In this document: positions 31,016-43,400 of the stretch, piece after piece
Numbering within the stretch: the first letter of the stretch is position 1
Layout of the letters: each line of letters starts with the position of its first letter
Made by a program: the position numbers and the translations under genes
Notes under the pieces: generated by a model
Told to the model about the DNA's origin: nothing
The model's input: only the letters and a program-made list of their open reading frames with translations
The model's database searches: none
NCBI GenBank assembly: GCA_019914945.1
Contig: CM034108.1
Span: 11,038,280 to 11,102,279, forward strand
DNA: 64,000 bases
Direction: 5' to 3'
Source: Typha latifolia
Taxonomy: Eukaryota > Streptophyta > Magnoliopsida > Poales > Typhaceae

Positions 31016-33188
31016 TTCAATCTGGTAATTGTCTATAACTCTATCTATCATGTGCGGCTAACAGTATATGTGATGAGCAATCTAAAGTAGAGGTCTTGAC
31101 TATCTTGTAGTTGCCTTGTGGTCCTGTACAAATCATTTGATTCGACTCTTTAGCTTATTCTGATAATTATGCTTCATTGTTAGTCAAATTGCTTAAGTCT
31201 ATGTAGATCCAGCTTCAGACTGCATATCATTGTTTAGAATCCAAATATAATCATTTTTGTAACTAAAACTTTGAAGTGCGTGCTGTAAAATCTCCAAGGT
31301 AAATGAATAGAGAAAGGCTTCATCATTTGCCTAAATTCACTAATTTCTCTTGTGTATCTTGAAATCTAGGAACCTAGAGTTGTCCTTTAATCCTTTGATG
31401 CATTTTTGTAGATTTGTACGAGAAAATGTACGTAGAGGGATTACTTTGACTTATTCTTGGTCAAAAGCTGTCGAGATTTATTCTTTGAGTAATGATTCGA
31501 TACTAACCAATTAGTAATTAAAAATATTTTTCATTCCTTAATAAATTAAGAGGTATATAAGTCATTTTACATATGTGACTAGATTAACCGGTATGTAAAT
31601 TCTAATTTAAGTATTTTCTTATTGCTTATCCTTATAACCGTTTTCTTAATAATAGTAGAACATGTGGAGAAAATTATACATGACTTTTGAGTATTTAAAA
31701 TTCAACTCAAAATTTTAAAAAATAAATTATTTTAAGTGGAAAATTTAAGTTTAAACATGAGGACCAATATATCCTAATTAAACTCAAAATAGATGGCTAA
31801 GAGAGAAAAATAAAATAAGACTACTTAAACCTTCCAATTAAAATGGTGATCGGTACTTCTGGTTAATTTTATCTAATATTATTTAATTTTAACCATCGAA
31901 TTAGAAGAGAAAAATTAATAGTTCTTATTAAATTATTTTTCTTGTTCTTTTGGGTGGCACCAACTTCCCAGTTTTGAGAAAACTTTTGATGAGATCTTTA
32001 CCACCTGTAGAGATTGTTGGTCTATAGGAATTTTCTTCTTATAGACCTCTCAGAATTTTCTGAGAATAAGTTTTGAGAAGGATATTGGTGAAACTTAGTT
32101 TTCCCAGCTAAATTTCATTACAAGCATGAATATTGTAAGGTTATAGGTCATTGAGTCAGAAGGATCATTATATAATTAGAGAGTAGTAAATTTGTCAGTT
32201 ATTCCATAGGGAGGAGAAATGATGCATAGATCTTGGTGCGGTGAGTCTGAGTGTATCTTCTATTGAAGATCCTCTTTATTACATTTCCTTCATAATTTCT
32301 ACTATAACATCCTAGCTCTCTTGAAGATCTTTGTAGTGTTTACAGCATGAGTTTTGTTTATACAACTTAATTTGATTCAAGGAAAACAATATAAGTATAG
32401 TGACAAGCATTATTAACTAATAAAATTAGTAATATATATCATAATATGTAAAATAAATGAGAATCGCAATATAAAAATAGCATCTCTAGTAATATAATAA
32501 CCATCACCTTCATCTAATCTTTAGTTACTGCAACAGAAATTATAACCTCATGGATTACATTCTCCTGAGAATAAAATTGGTGAGTTTTCTCTCAAGATAT
32601 GTATCCTAAGAATGATTATATTATATTTTATCATCCGAAAAATAAAAGTTTGAGTATCTATAAACACCCAAAAGAAAGTTAAAAGTTTAACTTTGGATAT
32701 GTAACTTTACTATCTCTTAATATGCCTGAATAATTAGATGATATGATTTGTATAGAGGAAAGTATCTGCAACTCAAATGTCTAGATGTAAATACTTACTA
32801 TTGCCCAGCAAAATTTACTTAAAACTCTCACTAGTTTAGCCAGCCAAGTAAATCTTTGGATTAAATCTCATCACTTTAATACCCACCTTCTTAGGATCAA
32901 CTTTTTTTTTATTAATATGATTCGCTTTTTTTTTTAAGATATGCTTGATCTTACCATGCTTTGCCTCCACCTCATGAGAAGGAATCCAAGCAAAAGTAAA
33001 AGCAAGTTCAAGGCAAAGCAGAGATCAAAAGCATCTTCACACAGCTAAGCTCTCTAGACCTTTCACCATTGCATTTCAATATTTATTGCTCTTCTTTTCC
33101 TTATGTTCACACTAACTAAGTTTTTCTCTCATATCAAAAGCATAAAGTCCTAGAATTACTCATCTTTATCCTCTTCACCACCAAAATC

Positions 33189-34003
33189 ATGGCGAGGGTA
33201 GAAGCTGTGATCATCTGCCTCTTAATAGTGATCATGGATGCAGTTGCAGGTATACTTGGAATCGAAGCCGAGGCAGCTCAAAACAAGGTACTAGCTTTGC
33301 TGCACAATAGAATTGTTAAAGAACTGGAATGTAACACGACTCCTTGCTGATGTTTTTTATGCTTGAATTCCTATAGGGAAAGCACTTAAGGGTGTTTTTC
33401 ATTGAGTGCAGAGAGCCAGTTCATCAGGCCTACAGGCTCGGGCTCGCAGCCGCCACCCTCCTCGCATTGGCTCATGCCATCGCCAACATGCTTGGCGGCT
33501 GTACATGTGTCTGTTCCAGGGCAGAATTCATCCATTCATCAGCAAACAAGCTAATGGCTGTGGCTACCTTAGCTCTCTCATGGTAAGAACCAAACCTGCA
33601 AGTCTTCCACTAAAAGAAGCATCATAGTTTTCAACTATTCCTATAGCTGAACATCATAAAAAGGTTATGTAATATCTACAAATCCTTGGTTTCTGATTAC
33701 CTTACTCTTTGCTCCAGAAAAATTAAAAAAAGAAGATAGAAAGGTATCTTTCAATTGATTGATTACTGCTTCTAATAGACTAACTTTAGGTGTTTGTCAA
33801 ATGTGATCAGGATTGTTGTGATAGTGGGATTCACCTTATTGATCATAGGGGCATTGTCGAATTCAAAGTCGAGAGCATCTTGCGGGTTTGAGCATCGCAA
33901 TTTTCTTAAGATTGGCGGGATCTTGTGCTTTGTTCATGGACTGTTCTGTCTCATGTATTTTGTCTCTGCAACTGCCACAAAGAGGGAAGAAGGAAAGGCT
34001 TGA
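33189..34003 (+). CDS. DUF1218 four-helix membrane protein (DESIGUAL/VCC-like)
   Basis: Three exons: 33189-33287, 33377-33582 and 33811-34003. Boundaries are AACAAG|GTACTA, CTATAG|GGAAAG, TCATG|GTAAGA and GATCAG|GATTG. Phases agree and give 165 residues. An N-terminal hydrophobic segment (residues 7-24) serves as signal or first helix. Three more helices follow (GLAAATLLALAHAIANMLGG, IVVIVGFTLLIIGAL, LCFVHGLFCLMYFVSA). Conserved cysteines typical of DUF1218 are present (ECREPVHQAY, GGCTCVC, SCGFEH). Arabidopsis members (DEAL/DESIGUAL, VCC) reside in the endomembrane system and affect leaf symmetry and vein patterning. Function here is by family only. Confidence 0.92.
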
Positions 34004-34127
34004 GAGGACATTAGATCTCTTGGTGTGCTTCTCTAATCAACTAGATTTTGAGTAAAATCTCCCTGAAATGGATTGTGTTTGGTTTTCCCTATTGCAAAAC
34101 AATTTAGTTACCCAAGTTCCTTTTTTT

Positions 34128-34162
<35 letters not shown>

Positions 34163-34801
34163 AGTATGTTTTCGGGATGGATATTGAAATCCAGAATTAG
34201 TAAGCACTTCTATCCAAATATAAATTTCTTGAACATATAAATTTTATATGATCTAGACTAATTGACAAGCATATATCTATGATCACAAGAAATGATCAAG
34301 CATAAAACGTTGATCACGTCAGCGTCTTACATGTAAGAAAAAGACGATCGTATTTCAAATGTCAAATAAATCTAATATTTTACTAACTTTTAAAGTGAAA
34401 TATATGTCTTTTGGTATTAAGTTTGAAGAGTAATATATTTTGGTTAAAAAAGTTTAATAGAGAGCTAGTTTGGAAACTCCTTAATTGGCTTGTATTTAGG
34501 TTCGTGCAGAAAGTATAACATCTTCATATTGAATGATTTCACAATATGTTCGTTTATGCACGCATTATGTACTTTTTTATGTACAATAAGTTTATTTTGC
34601 AAACAATAACTAATATGATTAATGGAATTAATTTACAAATTATTCTCTTCATAATTCGTATATAAAAATAAGCGATTAATACATTTTTTTTACAAATACC
34701 TCCTCCTCCCCTACATAACGAAGATAATTGTAAAATCAATATCACTTTATGATAAGGGGTTATCTGCAAAACAACCAAGGACCTAACTTCGCTCCGGCAG
34801 C
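34004..34801. other. Intergenic, no gene seen
   Basis: Downstream region of the DUF1218 gene. It holds the T/CT microsatellite near 34120-34161 and AT-rich sequence up to the hAT-like repeat. Confidence 0.6.
34133..34161. repeat. (CT)n microsatellite
   Basis: About 14 CT units follow a T run that starts near 34120. Confidence 0.9.
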
Positions 34802-35214
34802 TAGGGGTGTAAACAAGCCGAGCTTGAGCGAGCCGGCTAAGGCTCGGCTCAAAATTAATTTCGAGTCTTAGAATTGGGCTCAGGTTTGGTTCAGTTCAAC
34901 TCGAGCCGAGCCGTGCCAGACCGAGCTTAAGCCTGAAATGAGCCTATCATTAAGTCTCATTCAAGCCAAGCCAAATCAAGTCGGACCAAGCCAAATTGAG
35001 TCTAAGCCAAGCCAAAGAAGGAGGAGGAGGCTGCTTGCCACTGCCAAACAAGAGGAGGAGGAGGAGGAGGAGGAGGAGGAGGAGGAGGCATACCATGGCG
35101 AAAGACGAAGCGGCATCGGTGCACCAAAGCGGAGGATAAGGCGACACCTTTTTATAACGAGCCTAGAGCAACCTCTAGCTCAGGCTCAGCTTGAGATTGA
35201 GCTTGACAGCCCTA
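34802..35214. mobile_element. hAT-like non-autonomous repeat next to the H2A fragment
   Basis: 413 bp start TAGGGGTGTAAACAAGCC and end with the inverted counterpart GCTTGACAGCCCTA, with subterminal GAGCCGAGC/CAAGCC motifs throughout. This terminal wording is typical of plant hAT-type non-autonomous elements. A clean 8-bp target duplication is not present (CCGGCAGC against ACCGCCGC, 5 of 8). An internal (GAG)n run lies at 35052-35088. No transposase is encoded. Confidence 0.65.
35052..35088. repeat. (GAG)n microsatellite
   Basis: About 12 GAG/AGG trinucleotide units inside the hAT-like repeat. Confidence 0.9.
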
Positions 35215-35249
35215 ACCGCCGCTTCATCGCTACTTTCCAATCCAACGTT

Positions 35250-35404
35250 GATTGCTCCGCTATTACAAGATGAGCAGTAAGGCCGGGCTCCAATTCCCTG
35301 TCGGAAGGATCGCGCGATTCCTCAAGGACGGCAAGTACGCCGACCGCATCGGCTCCGGAGCTCCGGTGTACCTCCCTGCCATCCTCGAGTGCCTCGCCTC
35401 CGAG
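35250..35404 (+). pseudogene. Histone H2A exon-1 fragment
   Basis: It matches exon 1 of the intact H2A gene at 38759 from the GGCTCCGCT codons to the exon end. It has lost the start codon, most of the N-terminal tail and everything upstream (the hAT-like repeat ends at 35214). The core reads [20 protein letters not shown] and ends ILECLASE. About eight changes in ~42 residues are extreme for H2A. A donor GAG|GTATTGATC resembles that of the intact gene (GAA|GTATGGATC), so the copy arose from DNA rather than from mRNA. Exon 2 is not found before 38.7 kb. Confidence 0.87.
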
Positions 35405-38400
35405 GTATTGATCCTCCCTTATGAACATTCTTCTTTCACTCGTGTTTTGATCTTTGTAGTATCTTCCCATTGGAAGTTCTTTGCGTTTTCATATCCGGTA
35501 ATTGTTGGGCCCGTTCTTGATGCACCCAATTTTGTGAATTGGCCTTCTTCTTGGCTTCAATTCATCTGGATTTCTTGCTTGTGAACTCTTTTTAGTTGTC
35601 ACTTCACTTTAGCTTCTTCTCTTTGATTTGTTCTTCGTATTTCTCTGTTCTACCTCTGCTGTCTTCGTTATCGATCTTGGTATCAATGTTGGTTTTATTC
35701 ATCGTTTTCGTCAATTGGGTTACGTTTGTATCGGAATTCTTTAAAAAAAAATTGTTTCTTTTTGTCTCGTTTCTATTGATAAATGAATATAGTGGAGTTG
35801 GCATCACCCAGAATTTAGCTAATAATTACTGCTATAAAATTAGTGGATAGAGGAGTTACAGTTCGTTGCATATCATTTGTTTAATCCAATTTGAGTTCTC
35901 TTGCTGGTATGCATATTATTTGCACTAGTATTTATATTTGCAAACAAGAGATGAATACAAACTAGGATTATTTTTGGCATGTATATCTCTCTAAAGTCCC
36001 TATTTTATGTATATATTCCTCTAAAATTGGTATACATATGAGTTATATATTTTGGCATATTACTTAACCTCTCTTTGCTTCATTTTGTATCAATTTAACT
36101 ACCTTCTTTGTATGAGTAATATGAAACTAATGACACTATTAAAAAACAATTAAAATTACTAAATACTCATATATTTTTGTTAGACAATAATTCTTCTCCT
36201 TCTCCTCTCCTCCTAGGGAGGAGGGGAAATGTTTTTCCCTTTCATGTCAAAGTATTTCGGCTAGGAAGAGGGGAAAGATTTTTCCCCTTCATGGCAAGAT
36301 ATTTCCCAACTCCTCTTTCCCTTTCTTACTCCCTCTCATTCTTCTTTCTCCCTCTCCTTGTTTTGTTTGACCAAGGTTATCGTAGTTGGGGCCACAACCA
36401 TGGCGGTGGAGGCCATAGTTGTTGCAGACAAAGTCGCTAAAAACATGGCCATTTAGGTCACGATCCCCTTTCTTCCCCCTCCCTTCGTCATCTTCCTCTC
36501 TCCTCCTCTCTTTTTCTTTCCCCTTTTCTCCACTTTTGTATCACATTCCTCCTAGTTAGTGACTTCACATTCTCCTAGAAGCTTGCTCTGCCACCGCCTC
36601 TCAATCATTCATTTGTTCGTCGTTGTCGCCTCCACTACCACATGTTGCAACCTTCCTCTCTCTCTCCTCACCAGTGAGGGTGACGGCCACGGTTGGGGAC
36701 CGTCGAGTCACATAGTCCTCTTAGTGGTGGTTATTTTATCTTTTGGCTGATTGTAGCTACATAGCTTCAAGATTTGTTCGAGATTGAAAAGAAGCTTAAA
36801 CTAGCTTGTCCGCTATATTTGAATGCATTGGGTATGCTTTATTTAGATCTTGTGTGCCCCTAGGGTTCGATGCTTATTTTTTTTTAGTGTCGATTGAGGG
36901 GCTCTTCAAAATATTTCTCATTTACTTTGTTTATCAAGCTTTAATAGATAATTGGGTTTAATGAAATTATCTGTCTATGGATCTTCTTAAAAAAAAATAC
37001 ACATTAGAGTCTATTATTACAAAATAAAAATTCAAATACAATTAAATTGTAAAAGCCCCCCTTCTATTTATACTTGATTAACGGTGAGTTGAAACTCATT
37101 CTTAGTTTATGATAATAGAGAGATATTTTAGGCTATAAAAGTTAAGAAAGGTTGGGAATACAGATGTTCAATTATTTTTAGTAGTTGAAGGCATTAAAAC
37201 CGGTAATTCAGATGAAAATTTTAATAATATCACACTATAATAATACAAAATGAAGTAAAGGAGAAAAGTGTGAAAAATATAAACTCTAGAAAATGAGTCT
37301 ACCAAAAAAATAAAGAAATACACAAATACAGAGTAATAAACTTAAGCAATTATAAATACACGATAATTTACGAAAGAAAACCCTAAAGTTAAATCAACCA
37401 CTAATATCAAATAGACATTTATAAACCACTCATCGATTCACACAACTCTAATTGTAACAATTTTGCACACTCTAACTTGCGATATGGTGTTTTCCATGAT
37501 CGATTTCACCATAATATATATATATTCATGATCGATTTCACCCTCGTTAATCTTTGAGATTAATTTTATTATCGGAGTGACATTCGAGACGAAATCCCCA
37601 AGATGTGAAGTAAATATATTGTGCAAAGTCTGTTTAGTGCCTCCTAATATATATTCAAAAGCCTCCTAAGGATAATAAATAAGAAACTCTAGAGTCAGGT
37701 CAAAAGTCTTATATATATATATATCAGCCATAAAAGTATCAAAACTATCCCCTCACAACACTATCCCCTCACAAGTCACAACAGATATTTTACGTAAAAA
37801 AAACCTTAGGCAATTACAAATACAAGATATTTTACGTAAAAAAAACCCCTAAAGTTGAGGTGACCTCATGGTTGCATTTACAATTTAATTATATTTATTT
37901 TTTCAATTTATAATAATAAATTTTAATGTGCATTACAAATATAAATTATATGTATTTTAATATAACAAAATGTGAAAATATATGTACTAAACTTTATATA
38001 CTAAATTGAAAAACGAAATGCAATTAAATTGCAAAAACTCCTGAATGTCACAAATTCAACAACCTTTAAATCGGATTTATACTTGATTTTTTTTTCTATA
38101 TTATTCAAATTTTGATATGTAATTATCAAAATTAATATTTAAGTATATATATTACAAGATTCGGAAGAGTATTCACATAAATAAAGAGTATGTATATACC
38201 TATTAAAAATATGTATATACCCCTCTAATAAAAAATTTAATTTGGGTTAGATTTTGCCTTCAACTCGCTCTTTTTTTTCATGAATAACCCTCAAATATAA
38301 CTTCAATTTAATAAATAAAATACAAGAATAATTTTATTATTTTTCGCACATGTTCCTATTCAGCTATGGGTATCATCGTCTTTTTACGGATTAAATGGTT

Positions 38401-38584
38401 CGGAATTCGGATTTTAAGATTAACATGAAAGGGTATTTACGTAAAAGAGCCTGCGTTTTGAGGCTAAACATGCAAATACGAATTTGGTCTTCGGACTTTC
38501 TTTCAAAAACACCCCGAAAAATAACTCTCTCCCAGATGGACGTTTAACCGTCGAAACCCCAAAAAAATGAACGGCTTTGATGGC
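35405..38584. other. Intergenic, AT-rich, no gene supported
   Basis: Contains pyrimidine-rich stretches at 36200-36700 and two similar ~60-bp stretches near 37340-37400 and 37800-37860 (shared ACGNAAAGAAAACCCTAAAG-type wording), perhaps LTR debris. Open frames here (35596-35850, 36177-36440, 36559-36750) look like chance. Confidence 0.55.
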
Positions 38585-38592
38585 GATCCGCG
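38585..38592 (-). promoter_or_regulatory. Histone octamer motif (CGCGGATC)
   Basis: GATCCGCG on the plus strand is the exact reverse complement of the plant histone octamer CGCGGATC, which directs S-phase expression. It lies 47 bp before the TATA box of the H2A gene. Confidence 0.85.
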
Positions 38593-38604
38593 TACTCTCT
38601 TTCT

Positions 38605-38609
38605 ATTGG
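38605..38609 (-). promoter_or_regulatory. CCAAT box of the H2A gene
   Basis: ATTGG (CCAAT on the minus strand) lies between the octamer and the TATA box, a usual arrangement in replication-linked histone promoters. Confidence 0.55.
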
Positions 38610-38638
38610 CTGAACGCAAATCCTCTCAACTGTGCTCC

Positions 38639-38646
38639 TATAAATT
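38639..38646 (+). promoter_or_regulatory. TATA box of the H2A gene
   Basis: TATAAATT lies 120 bp upstream of the H2A start codon. Confidence 0.75.
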
Positions 38647-38758
38647 AAAGAGCGACGAACCAAAGCAAACAACGAAACTTAGTTTCTCCTTTTTTTCCCC
38701 CTTTCTCGCCTTCTCCTCCACCGCTTCGAAACCCTAACCCTAGAGTCCGAATTCTGCC

Positions 38759-39511
38759 ATGGCCGGAAGAGGAAAAGCTATCGGCTCCGCTGCGTCGAAG
38801 AAGGCGACGTCGAGGAGCAGCAAGGCTGGGCTCCAGTTCCCCGTCGGAAGAATTGCGCGGTTCCTCAAGGCCGGGAAGTACGCCGAGCGCGTCGGTGCTG
38901 GAGCTCCGGTCTACCTCGCAGCTGTCCTCGAGTATCTCGCCGCCGAAGTATGGATCTAGAACCCTCTTTCTCGACATCTCTTCCTCTTCTTTGTTTGGGG
39001 TATTTTTGTTTGAGATGATGAATAAATTGGACAAATTTCGATCTGAGTTTTGTTTATTCTTTAAATTTTCGATTTGTGGTAATGGGTACGATCTACTGTT
39101 CTCTGTTTTTCTGACAAACTTTTTTTATGTAAATTTTCGTCTAGGTTTCAAATTCCTATCACGAATTATTCCTGATTTATAAAATATTGTAACTAAATTC
39201 GGTTCATTTGAAAGACGATTTTCTTTTCGCATCTCGTTGTTGTGTATAAAGAAAAGTTCATCGTAATTTATTGGAATTTCTTGATGTTTTAGGTCTTGGA
39301 GCTGGCTGGGAACGCAGCAAGAGACAACAAGAAGACGAGGATCGTCCCAAGGCACATCCAGCTCGCGGTTCGGAACGACGAGGAGCTATCCAAGCTTTTG
39401 GGGCAGGTCACCATCGCCAACGGAGGTGTGATGCCCAACATCCACAACCTCCTCCTCCCCAAGAAAACCGGCGGCTCTTCCAAGTCTGCCGCCGCTGACG
39501 ACGATAGCTAG
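38759..39511 (+). CDS. Histone H2A (canonical)
   Basis: Two exons: 38759-38947 and 39293-39511. The splice sites are GCCGAA|GTATGG and TTTTAG|GTCTTG, phase 0, giving 135 residues. The H2A signature AGLQFPVGR and the acidic-patch region ([20 protein letters not shown]) are intact. The tail [10 protein letters not shown] and the end [15 protein letters not shown] resemble the short-tailed canonical H2A of monocots. It lacks the SQEF end of H2A.X and the SPKK tail of H2A.W. The octamer, CCAAT and TATA sequence upstream supports replication-linked expression. The product forms nucleosomes as a dimer with H2B. Confidence 0.97.
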
Positions 39512-40453
39512 ATTCCCAATCCCTCAAATCGCAATTAGGCTGCGATGTAACGATTAATTAGGTCTTCAATCTTCGTGTCCTAGTCGAAACCAATCTGTTG
39601 ATTTTTATGTTACTGCTTTCATCTTATCAATGGCAATACTTTTTGTGTATAATTCTTGGTCTCTCTCTCTCTCTCTCTCTCTCGTTTCCATTGTTAACCT
39701 TGTGGTTAATGTGATTGCACACAAAAGCCATTGTATATGAACGAGAGTGTTATAATTTGTGTATGATTATAACCAGGTATGTGAGCTTTAGATAATCTTG
39801 CAAATAAAGTAGATGCTTGGTGTCCAATGAAGTCACTTAAAATGCTTGAAAAAAATAGAACATAGTTGTAAAGGCTCAAAATAATTAATAGCTCATGAAA
39901 GGCAGATGAGATTTATAAGGCCCAAAGGTTCTGTGTGATATTTTACTTCCCATGCCTAGAAGTAACAAAAGAATGATGAACACTATCAATCTAATATTCT
40001 TTGCACAAAGAAGGTCTTTTAAAACACCTTCCAATGTAAGTGAACCTCACCAGAAACATTTGGCACTCTTTCTCAGAGGAAGCTGACGATATGCCGGCCG
40101 CCGCTGCCGATGATATTGTTCGTAGGTGACACTTCCACAGCCTTTGAAATGAGTAGTGAGTTCCTGTCCGATTTGTTTCACTGCTTTTGCAACCCTGAAA
40201 ACATGCAACAAGATATCATGGAACATTCAGAGTAGGAGGTTCTAAGTTCACCTATAATTTCTAATGGATATGGGAGCCCATTACCCGAAAAGGGAGAAAT
40301 TGGAGTTCAAAATAATTTTGTATGAAATTTTCCTTTCAGTAAATCAAACAAGATTAGATAAAAAGCAATTGTGCAAAAATTCCTATAGAATAATAGTTAA
40401 ATAGGATGATACAGAAATTAAGGTAGAAAAAGAACAAGTACCTTCATCTAAAG
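39512..40453. other. Intergenic between converging H2A and formin genes
   Basis: It holds 3'UTR sequence from both sides and a (CT)n run at 39660-39683. Nothing else is recognised. Confidence 0.6.
39660..39683. repeat. (CT)n microsatellite
   Basis: About 12 TC/CT units roughly 150 bp after the H2A stop codon. Confidence 0.9.
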
Positions 40454-43400
40454 TTAAGTCTCGTCATCAGAGCTTGAATTATCTACCCTTCGATCCCTAA
40501 TTGCTGGAAATAGATGCTGTCGATGATCTGAAAAGGGTGATGATGCTGATGTTTGTCTATTTCTTGGCTTTCTCACTATCGTCTTTGGTGATTCTCTCAC
40601 TTCTCTGCATGCCTTATCCAACATTGCAAGAAAGTCCCTTACTATTACAAACAAACGCAGGCCCTCATCTTTTCCTGCAGTTCCATGGAAATAATCAACA
40701 GTGCTCCTTACCAAGGATGTTACTCTTTTCTCTTCCTCAATCAAGTAAGCAACATCCGCCTCAGCTTGCTCTACGAAACCCTTAAGCGAGTGATGAAACC
40801 CACTGTCCTCCTCCATACTTTTCATGCTTGTATTCAGGAACTCTTTTGTCTTCCTGATCCTATGGCCAAGATTTGTGGTTGTACTTGTTAAGGCATCAGC
40901 GTCAAGACCTGCCGCCTTCTTGACATTCTCAAGTTCATCTCCTAGACTTGAAACAACTCTAAGCCCAAGTTTGCGATAATGGTCTTCAGTCTCTTGGGCA
41001 GAATCATCTGTGAGATCATCAGAATTCATGCTAGAAATGCTACCACTTTGTTCCTTTGTGTTACGTGCAGCACGAACACCTTCGGAACGGACTATCTCTT
41101 GAACAACAAAATGCAATAATGTTGTCTTTCCATCAGTCCCTTTTACGTCCGCCAACTTCAGCAGTGTGTCTAGCTTGAATGCCTGCGCTCCTCCACGAAA
41201 GGTACCATCATTCATGCGATTACCGGTTTTAAGAACAGCTTCTAAGAGCTTTAGGAAAAGCCGACTACTTCTGAGCTCCTTGCAAGCCATCTGCAAAAAT
41301 AGGATAATCATGTACTAGTAGATTCTAGTAAATTCATGAGTACTGATACAATTTAGATGAAACTGTCACTTTTTTTGGGTGTTTAACTTGTTTTTTATTA
41401 TTTCTCAACCCAAACTAATGGGACCATTAATCATGTATACATGTTTCCCAAGTTTCATAATTTCTGTAAGATGAACAAGAAGAATATGAATAAAATCTTC
41501 AGCTTAAAAAAATTAACTCAAAACTAAACCAACATTTGACATGCCATCTTACCTCTAATGTTGAAAATGACTGCTTCACACTTGCAGCTTCCTCAGGCAG
41601 AAGAGTCATGAAAAGCAATGCATCTAGCCGTTGATAAATGTATGGAATATCAATCAAGACCTTTAAGAACTGCTCTGCTGGGCCAAGTTGGGAAATATCA
41701 CCACTGTATAGTCTAAGTTTCAGCTCTTCATCAGTTGTAGGAACCATTTTTAATAATATCTGAAGTAATTCTGGACGAAGCTCATTTCCTACTTGGAGGA
41801 AAAAAAGAGGCATCCATAAGTAACATAAGAAAGCTTCATAAGCAGATTAACAAGAATTTATACATAGGCTTACTATGCACCAAGCAAAACTGCCCAATAA
41901 CGGCATACACCAAGGTCTGAAAATTGAAAAGTGTCCTTAATAAATCCAAATACCAATTTGCCACATATACTCAATCCTGTAAATTATTCCTCTTGCATTC
42001 TAAAATAGAAGAATAATAACCAAATCCCACAAACACTGCTAATTAGTCAATGCATGGAAGACCACAAGAGTCTCATTCTGGCATGCTCCAAGAACATGGC
42101 TGAGGGAAAAGAAGAAATCAAAACTTAAATCTCATTTATATAAAATGTGTAAAAGGTGTTCCCAAATATAAATACCAAGAAAATCAAAAGAAGAAATTTA
42201 TCTAATCATTTTTTTCATTCTCTCTTTATTTTAAATGGTTTTGACTTATTTAGATACAATGATATCCATAAGACAAAGATAACAAAACATAGAATCAATA
42301 TAAGTTGTTCTGGAATAGAAGATATTGAAGATTTAAGCAGTCCCTACAAAGCATGGATGTAGATATTGGATACAGATATGATACGATACAAATGCGATAC
42401 GACATATCTTAGAAAATAAAAATATGATATGCTTAGATACGTAGATTAGACATGTATATATTATATATTAGTAAACTTTTGTACTTGAATTTTCTTAACT
42501 AAGGAATTATATACAATTTTTGCATATGATAGTTTATATAAGAAGACCTCTAATTTAGCCACCAAAAGAACTACCAGTTGTAACAGAGTTCCAATATATT
42601 ACGTAGTAGTGTTATTAACTAAGATGTAAGATAAACAAGCAAATTATTATCTATTAATCAGAAAAAATTGACTACTGTAATGTGATTTTCAAATATAGTT
42701 TATAAAATAGACAAGTGAGCCCAATCTTTTCAGAAAGAGAAACCTTTAGATCTTAATAAGGAATGAACTCCTTCAATTTGACTCATATCAATAAGAATCT
42801 CAAGAGTATCCAAGAAGCATCTAAGAAGATTTTGAAAAAAAATCCACAATATTAATTTATTTTAAAACAAATCCAATACTTTATATCTAATACATATCCA
42901 GACATTCGACGAATGTCGTTTTTGAAACGGTGCGGCAAGAATTTGGAAGTATCTATGTTTCCTACAATCGTTTCTTAGAGATTTATGATACATTATTTAG
43001 ACAACAAAAAACTTGGCCTTGTGCATAGTATGAGAATGAGCTTGCACTTGGTCAGATTAATGTGGGAATTACCTTCCATAACTGCATCACAAACATCTTC
43101 TACTTTGACATTTAGTGCCTTCAATGAAATTGCCAAATTCTGTGACTTCTTAGGATCAAGTATTTTAATAAGCTCAGGGGAAGGATCCTTGATTGCCGAC
43201 TCCTTTCCATTTCTCTTATTTTTATCATTTGAGTTGTAACCAAACAGAGTTTCAATCATTTCCTCGCTGAACCTGTAAGTCACTATTTGTTAGCATATCA
43301 AGTTTATAAGTTTATATAGTTCAACAATTCTCTAACTCATACCAAGAAATGAGAAGATAATTCATATCAAGAGGCTTACTGGAATGAACCCGACTTGACG

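Larger units (their letters stand above)
30668..33188. other. Intergenic between HSP21.7-type and DUF1218 genes
   Basis: Apart from the elements listed, this is AT-rich sequence with no open frame that I can support, and it becomes markedly AT-rich from 31500 to 32500. A T run (32908-32938) lies in the DUF1218 upstream region. Confidence 0.6.

Noticed and set aside
34794..35222. An 8-bp target duplication around the second hAT-like repeat
   Set aside because: CCGGCAGC and ACCGCCGC match at only 5 of 8 positions, too weak to claim.
36177..36750. Ser/Leu/Pro-rich open frames downstream of the H2A fragment
   Set aside because: Pyrimidine-rich low-complexity sequence explains them; no splice context or family match.
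39125..39355. Open frames around the H2A intron and exon 2
   Set aside because: Shadows of the H2A gene.
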